From: Cyclobacteriaceae bacterium
GTDB lineage: Bacteria > Bacteroidota > Bacteroidia > Cytophagales > Cyclobacteriaceae
Direction: 5' to 3'
Length of the DNA stretch: 12,202 nucleotides
Assembly: GCA_026994125.1 (NCBI GenBank)
Contig: JALWRJ010000480.1
Coordinates: 1-12,202, forward strand
In this document: in pieces, positions 7,392 through 12,202 of the stretch
Layout of the letters: every line of letters starts with the position of its first letter
Numbering within the stretch: position 1 is the stretch's first letter
Notes under the pieces: model-generated
What the model was told of the DNA's origin: nothing
What the model saw: the letters and a program-made list of their open reading frames with translations, nothing else
The model's database searches: none
Program-made: the position numbers and the translations under genes

Positions 7392-7433
7392 CTGTGCTAA
7401 AAAAACACATGTATAACCTAAAAAATTGCTGCC

Positions 7434-10400
7434 ATGGGAACGACTAAAAGCAAAAAGCCCAAGTATCCGGGTAAAAGAATAACTACCAATGGAAACTTGC
7501 TGGTTTCAGATGTAGAAGGACTTATTTCAGAAGCCGGAGTTTTTTATCCAATTACCCCTTCAACCGAAATGGGTGAAAATTTTCAAAACAGGTTTTCAAA
7601 AGGTAAACTAAATGCTTTTGGCAAGGCTATTATGGCTATGGAGGCCGAAGGAGAACACGCTGCCCAGGGAGGAGCCATTGCCATGTCAGTAACCGGCAAG
7701 CGAACCGTTAATTTTACCTCGGGGCAGGGCATAGTATATGGATTAGAGCAATACTACCATGCACCCGGTAAGCTAAGTACTATGGTGTTGGAGGTGGGTG
7801 CCCGAGCCCTTACCAAGCATGCCCTTAATGTACATTGTGGCCACGATGATGTAAATGCTACCTTAGATACCGGCTGGAGTGTGGTTTTTGCCAAAGATGC
7901 CCAACAAGCAGCCGATCAGGCACTAATTTTACGTAAGGTAAACGAACTGGCTCTAAACCCCGGTATTAATGCGCAAGACGGATTTTTAACTACCCACCTG
8001 GAGCGCACCTTCTTAATGCCTGAGCCCGCATTGGTACGCGAATTCCTGGGCGCACCCGATGATATTATTGCTACCCCAACAAAAGCGCAACGCATCCTGT
8101 TTGGCGAAACCAGGCGCAGGGTACCTGTAATGATGGACCTGAAAAACCCTATCTTACTAGGCCCTGTTCAAAACCAGGAACATTATATGAATGGCGTGGC
8201 AGCAAGAAGAAATAATTTCTCCGAAGAAATCCTTCTTTTTTTTGAACAAGCCTATGATGAATTTGCAGAATTAACCGGCAGGCATTACGGCTTATTATCC
8301 GAATATAATACCAAAGAGGCCGATACGGTATTTGTGGCTTTAGGTAGTGCTGCCGAAAATATTGAAGCCGCAGTAGATTACCTTAAAAAAACACGGGGAG
8401 TAAATGTGGGTGTTATTCATGTAAATGTAATCAGGCCCTTCCCCGAAAAAGCTATAATCGAAGCCTTAAAAGGTAAGAAAAACGTAATTGTACTCGAACG
8501 CACCGATGAGCAACTGGCCGGTGAAAACCCCTTAACCCGCGATATTAAAGTGGCACTAAGCAAAGCCGAAGAAAACCATTACCACAATTCGCACAAAGGC
8601 TTGCCCTCATTAAATCCCGCTACCGAAAAACCTGTAATTATAAACGGAGTGTACGGCTTAGGCTCGCGCGATTTCAGGCAAGAACATATTATTGGCGCTT
8701 ACGATTATGCCAAAGGAAATTTAAAACGCCAGGATGGTAAATCAATTACCGATGGCGAATCCTTCTTTTACCTGGGCATCGACCACCCCTATGCGGTAAT
8801 CTCCAATGAAAAACCCTCCGGGTTACCACAAGGCTCCATTGCGGTACGCTTACATTCCATAGGTGGCTGGGGCATGATAACCACCGGTAAAAACCTGGGT
8901 ATGATTTTGGGCGAATTCTCGAATTATATTGCCAAACGCGATGGCCGGGTAAACGAAGACGGCTCGCCCGAAGAAGTAATTAATATTAGCGCCAACCCTA
9001 AGTATGGTTCCGAGAAAAAAGGGGCGCCAACCAACTATTTTATGGTAGCCGCCCCCGAACGCATTAAAGTTAACTGCGATTTGCAACATGTTGATGTAGT
9101 GTTGTGCTGCGATCCCAAAGCTTTTCTGCATACCAATCCACTCCAGGGGCTTCGCAAAGGTGGTTCGTTTGTGTGGGAGTCCAACGAGCATACTTCGGCC
9201 GATGCCTGGAAACGCATTCCACGCAAATACAGGCAGCAAATCATCGATAACAACATAAAACTCTATGGGCTTAACGGCTTCGAAATAGCCGCTAAAGCCA
9301 CCAATCGCGAAGATTTGCAAACCCGTATGCAGGGCAATTCCTTCCTGGGGGCTTTTTTTGGTGTTTCTTCGTTTTTAAATGATTACAATATACCCAAAGA
9401 AGAATTTTTAGCTACTGTTAAGCAACAGTACGAACATAAGTTTGGCCGATTTGGCGAAGCTGTTGTTGCTTCTAATATGATGGTAATGACCGAAGGTTTT
9501 GATAAGGTATTTGAAATTGAACATGGAAAAGTTGAGGATGAAGACACTTCTAATTTTTTAAGTAAGTTGGTTACTCCTTGCGAAATTGAGCTGTACGATA
9601 TTCCTACGAATGGCCATTCTAAAGCCCCATTATTTAAAATGGAAACATTTGACAAAGAGTTTAGAGCAGACTTGGGCTATAACCAACCTGCATCGCCTTT
9701 GGCATCGGTGGGTATGATGGCCTCAGCCACCGGCTCCACAGCCAGTAAGTATGTAGCCAGGCGCGAAGTGCCCGTTTATATTGCCGAAAACTGCACCCAA
9801 TGTATGGAGTGTATTGTAGCTTGCCCCGATACAGCATTGCCTAACACTGCTCAGGATATAGATACGGTACTAAGAACAACCATACGAAGCTATGTAACCG
9901 ATGCAACCACTAAAAAGAATCTTTTAGATAAAATACCCGATGTGGAGGCTAAACTGAGGGAAGCAATGCTGGAAAAGGCTGCCATAAAAGGAGATACTAC
10001 AACATTTGCCGCCTTGGCTATGAACACCCTTGTTGAGTTAAATCTTTTGCAAAAAACAGACCAAGCGTATGGGCAAATGGCCGAAATCTTACAAAAATTG
10101 CCCATAGCCTACCATAATGTAAAAGGTATATTTAGCAGCAAAGAGAAAAAAGAACCGGGGCAAGGAGGTGTTTTTAGCATTTTTGTAAACGACCTGTGCA
10201 AAGGTTGTGGGGCCTGTGTGCAGGCTTGTGGTTCGCACGAAGCCTTAGTAATGGCGCCCGAAACCGAGCAAATTCATACCGATTATAAATCGGCCATTAA
10301 CTTTTTAGATTTACTGGGCAATACCCCAAAAAAATATTTGGGTAAATACAACCCCGAAAACCCCGAAGAAGCCAAAGCCGCTATGCTCAAGTTTCATCTC

Positions 10401-12080
10401 ATGCTGCGGTCGCAATACGAAGCCTTAATGTCGGGCGATGGAGCCTGTGCCGGTTGTGGCGAAAAGTCGGTTTTACATGCAGTGGCCTCATTAACCGAAG
10501 CAATGATGCGCCCCATCTATCATCGAAAAGCCGAGCGTTTACGCACTAAAGCCGATGATTTGGCCTCTCATGGCGTTAGCGTACTTGCCTCTTTAAAAGA
10601 TAAAGATGAGCCTACCTATCAGTTGTTTAGAAAAACGGTGCTTCATTTAATTATGGGCGTGGGCTGTGCTACAGCCTCAGCTACCGATGCCCGTATTGCC
10701 GATGAGTTTACAGGAAACGATAAAGACATTATTGATGCACTGGTAGCGGTGCTTAATCAAAATGCTTATAATTTAAAAGAGTTACAGGCCATAGAAGGCC
10801 GCTTACCCAACGGGATGGCCGCTATGGCCATGACAGCCCACACTGGTTGCAATACTGTTTATGGTTCTACACCGGCCAATACGCCTCACCCTTACCCCTG
10901 GATGAACTCCCTTTTCCAAGATGGTGCTACTATTGGTTGGCTCATAGGCGAAAGCTTTATTAACGACCATGCACGTATGTCGGTGATTCCCGAACGATTA
11001 ACAAATATGGTGCTGGAAGGGTTTAGCAAGCCTTATACCGAACAAGATTATTTTGCATTTACCCATTTTACCGATATGGATATGACAGATCTTGAAGTAA
11101 TTGAGTTGCCTAAGGTTTGGGCAATTGGAGGGGATGGTGCTATGGGCGATATTGGATACCAAAATGTATCTAAAGTAGTCATGCAAAACAGGCCTAATGT
11201 TAAAATGCTAATGCTCGATACCCAAGTGTACTCTAACACCGGAGGTCAAAACTCTGAGTCATCGCCTATGACCGGTGGCTTTGATATGAACCAATTTGGC
11301 CCGGCTTCCCAAGGAAAGCATTCCGAACGTAAATCGGTAGCCGAGTCCTTTATTTCAGGGCATGGCTCACCATTTGTTGCCCAGGTTTCTATGGCCAATA
11401 GTGGCAGTTTATATAAGGCCATTATTGATGGCCTGTACTATAGAGGAACTGCATTTTACCAGGCCTATACTTCGTGCATGCCCGAGCATGGCATACCTGA
11501 TTATGCAGCCGAGCTTCAAGCTTTAAGAATCAGAGATTCACGAGGAATGCCCGAATTTGTGTTTAATCCGGAGTTGGGCGAAACCTACTTCGATGCCCTC
11601 AATATAAAATCAAATCAATCGTACCAAACCGATTGGGCTACCAAAATGGCTCCGATAACCAATAAACGGTACACCTATACTGTGGCACATTGGGCATTTA
11701 CCGAAGCACGTTTTAGGTTGCATCATAAAATTATAAAGCCCGAAGCAGCAAAAAATATGATACGCCTGGAAGATAAATTGGAATTAATTACTATGAATGA
11801 TGTAATTAATCGGAGGCATACGCAGTCGGATCACCGATCGTATATTCCTGATTTTGGTGTGTATGCTGTTGACTACGATACCCAAGGAAATGAAGTGTAT
11901 CATGCCTTATCTACCCAAATGGTATTGTATGTTGTAGAACGAAGAAAAGCCTGGCGGTTATTACAAAGTAAAGCCGGAATTAGCAACAAGGATTATATCC
12001 GCCAAAAAGAGCTATTGGCCAAAATAGATAAAGAGGGCAAAACAGTAATGGAGGCTAAAGCAGAATTAGAAAACGCTTAA
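7434..12080 (+). CDS. Enlarged single-chain 2-oxoacid (pyruvate-type):ferredoxin/flavodoxin oxidoreductase, 1548 aa
   Basis: Homologue of PFOR/NifJ, which converts pyruvate and CoA to acetyl-CoA and CO2 and reduces ferredoxin or flavodoxin. Domain order is classical. Pyrimidine-binding domain: YPITPS with T41, E72 in MEAEGEHAAQGGA, R124 in GARALTKHA (matching Thr31, Glu64 and Arg114 of Desulfovibrio africanus PFOR). Domain II: about 290-425. Gamma-type domain: about 440-690, with SIGGWGMITTGKNL. Ferredoxin domain: C787, C790, C793, C797 and C922, C925, C928, C932. TPP domain: C1005/C1008 in GACAGCGE, C1139 in HTGCNTVYGS, GDGAMGDIGY (D1234), DTQVYSNTGGQ (N1268), C1348 in YTSCMPEHGI; these four cysteines should hold the proximal cluster. 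Classical enzymes have about 1170-1230 residues. The surplus lies between the two ferredoxin motifs, between C1008 and C1139, and after about residue 1435. The substrate could be another 2-oxoacid. ATG 7434 fits the domain start. Confidence 0.92.
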   Translation: MGTTKSKKPKYPGKRITTNGNLLVSDVEGLISEAGVFYPITPSTEMGENFQNRFSKGKLNAFGKAIMAMEAEGEHAAQGGAIAMSVTGKRTVNFTSGQGIVYGLEQYYHAPGKLSTMVLEVGARALTKHALNVHCGHDDVNATLDTGWSVVFAKDAQQAADQALILRKVNELALNPGINAQDGFLTTHLERTFLMPEPALVREFLGAPDDIIATPTKAQRILFGETRRRVPVMMDLKNPILLGPVQNQEHYMNGVAARRNNFSEEILLFFEQAYDEFAELTGRHYGLLSEYNTKEADTVFVALGSAAENIEAAVDYLKKTRGVNVGVIHVNVIRPFPEKAIIEALKGKKNVIVLERTDEQLAGENPLTRDIKVALSKAEENHYHNSHKGLPSLNPATEKPVIINGVYGLGSRDFRQEHIIGAYDYAKGNLKRQDGKSITDGESFFYLGIDHPYAVISNEKPSGLPQGSIAVRLHSIGGWGMITTGKNLGMILGEFSNYIAKRDGRVNEDGSPEEVINISANPKYGSEKKGAPTNYFMVAAPERIKVNCDLQHVDVVLCCDPKAFLHTNPLQGLRKGGSFVWESNEHTSADAWKRIPRKYRQQIIDNNIKLYGLNGFEIAAKATNREDLQTRMQGNSFLGAFFGVSSFLNDYNIPKEEFLATVKQQYEHKFGRFGEAVVASNMMVMTEGFDKVFEIEHGKVEDEDTSNFLSKLVTPCEIELYDIPTNGHSKAPLFKMETFDKEFRADLGYNQPASPLASVGMMASATGSTASKYVARREVPVYIAENCTQCMECIVACPDTALPNTAQDIDTVLRTTIRSYVTDATTKKNLLDKIPDVEAKLREAMLEKAAIKGDTTTFAALAMNTLVELNLLQKTDQAYGQMAEILQKLPIAYHNVKGIFSSKEKKEPGQGGVFSIFVNDLCKGCGACVQACGSHEALVMAPETEQIHTDYKSAINFLDLLGNTPKKYLGKYNPENPEEAKAAMLKFHLMLRSQYEALMSGDGACAGCGEKSVLHAVASLTEAMMRPIYHRKAERLRTKADDLASHGVSVLASLKDKDEPTYQLFRKTVLHLIMGVGCATASATDARIADEFTGNDKDIIDALVAVLNQNAYNLKELQAIEGRLPNGMAAMAMTAHTGCNTVYGSTPANTPHPYPWMNSLFQDGATIGWLIGESFINDHARMSVIPERLTNMVLEGFSKPYTEQDYFAFTHFTDMDMTDLEVIELPKVWAIGGDGAMGDIGYQNVSKVVMQNRPNVKMLMLDTQVYSNTGGQNSESSPMTGGFDMNQFGPASQGKHSERKSVAESFISGHGSPFVAQVSMANSGSLYKAIIDGLYYRGTAFYQAYTSCMPEHGIPDYAAELQALRIRDSRGMPEFVFNPELGETYFDALNIKSNQSYQTDWATKMAPITNKRYTYTVAHWAFTEARFRLHHKIIKPEAAKNMIRLEDKLELITMNDVINRRHTQSDHRSYIPDFGVYAVDYDTQGNEVYHALSTQMVLYVVERRKAWRLLQSKAGISNKDYIRQKELLAKIDKEGKTVMEAKAELENA

Positions 12081-12086
12081 TTTACT

Positions 12087-12202
12087 ATGGACAATTTAGC
12101 ACTCGAAAAACTTATTAACCAATCTAACTTTCTATTAGCGCAAGCGCAAGATGAGTTAAATAAGCCCAAACATGAAATGGTAGCATTTGCAGCTTGCCAA
12201 AC
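12087..12202 (+). CDS. Unidentified protein, N-terminal 38 codons, cut by window edge
   Basis: ATG at 12087 follows the oxidoreductase stop after 6 bp on the same strand, and the frame stays open to the edge, so the two genes are probably cotranscribed. The visible protein begins MDNLALEKLINQSNFLLA and continues with AQDELNKPKHEMVAFAACQ. It is predicted to be helical and soluble, with no signal peptide, cysteine cluster motif or membrane segment in this part. I do not recognise the family. The layout of an amphipathic helix, a KPKHE turn and a second helix faintly recalls helical HEPN-like proteins, but that is too weak to be a call. Its position suggests a partner or accessory of the oxidoreductase. 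Confidence 0.6.
   Translation, partial: MDNLALEKLINQSNFLLAQAQDELNKPKHEMVAFAACQ

Noticed and set aside
8850..9320. Minus-strand 156-aa reading frame inside the oxidoreductase gene
   Set aside because: Antisense to the gamma-type domain of a clearly coding frame; no start context or family features.
9360..9700. Apparent shift to more A/T-ending codons within the oxidoreductase gene, suggesting a chimeric origin
   Set aside because: It was judged by eye only, covers a variable linker region, and the frame and domain order continue without a break.

Overview
The window looks like chromosomal DNA from a member of the Bacteroidota that has a type IX secretion system (T9SS). The evidence is a PorQ homologue, AT-rich DNA with non-coding gaps, start sites without an obvious Shine-Dalgarno sequence, and one good match to the Bacteroidota sigma-A -7 box (TAnnTTTG). 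I cannot name the genus. No rRNA, tRNA, transposase, phage gene or CRISPR array is visible.

Layout, left to right: (1) the 3' two-thirds of a lon protease gene entering from the left edge (2-1072, +), followed after 2 bp by porQ (1075-2154, +). (2) A 113-bp gap with short competing inverted repeats, then hslU (2268-3659, +). (3) A 239-bp gap rich in degenerate repeats, then lpxB on the opposite strand (3899-4978, -), the only minus-strand gene. (4) An 83-bp divergent gap containing a 7-bp-period repeat, then a DUF255/YyaL-type thioredoxin-fold protein with a lipoprotein-like N-terminus (5062-7155, +). (5) A 278-bp gap with a promoter candidate, then a very large single-chain 2-oxoacid (pyruvate-type):ferredoxin oxidoreductase of 1548 residues (7434-12080, +). 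(6) The first 38 codons of an unidentified small-gene start (12087 to the right edge, +), probably cotranscribed with it.

The genes do not form one pathway. Lon and HslU are ATP-dependent protein quality control, PorQ is outer-membrane T9SS machinery, LpxB makes lipid A, the YyaL-like protein is a poorly understood CxxC protein, and the oxidoreductase links central carbon metabolism to low-potential electron carriers. This is mostly ordinary core-genome content.

The parts most worth a second look are the enlarged oxidoreductase and the intergenic repeats. The enzyme keeps every catalytic and cluster-ligand position I can match to classical PFOR (about 1170-1230 residues). It adds an insert between its two ferredoxin-type cluster motifs, another inside the thiamine-diphosphate domain between proximal-cluster cysteines, and a C-terminal extension. 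The intergenic repeats have an exact 7-bp period, in opposite orientation on either side of lpxB.
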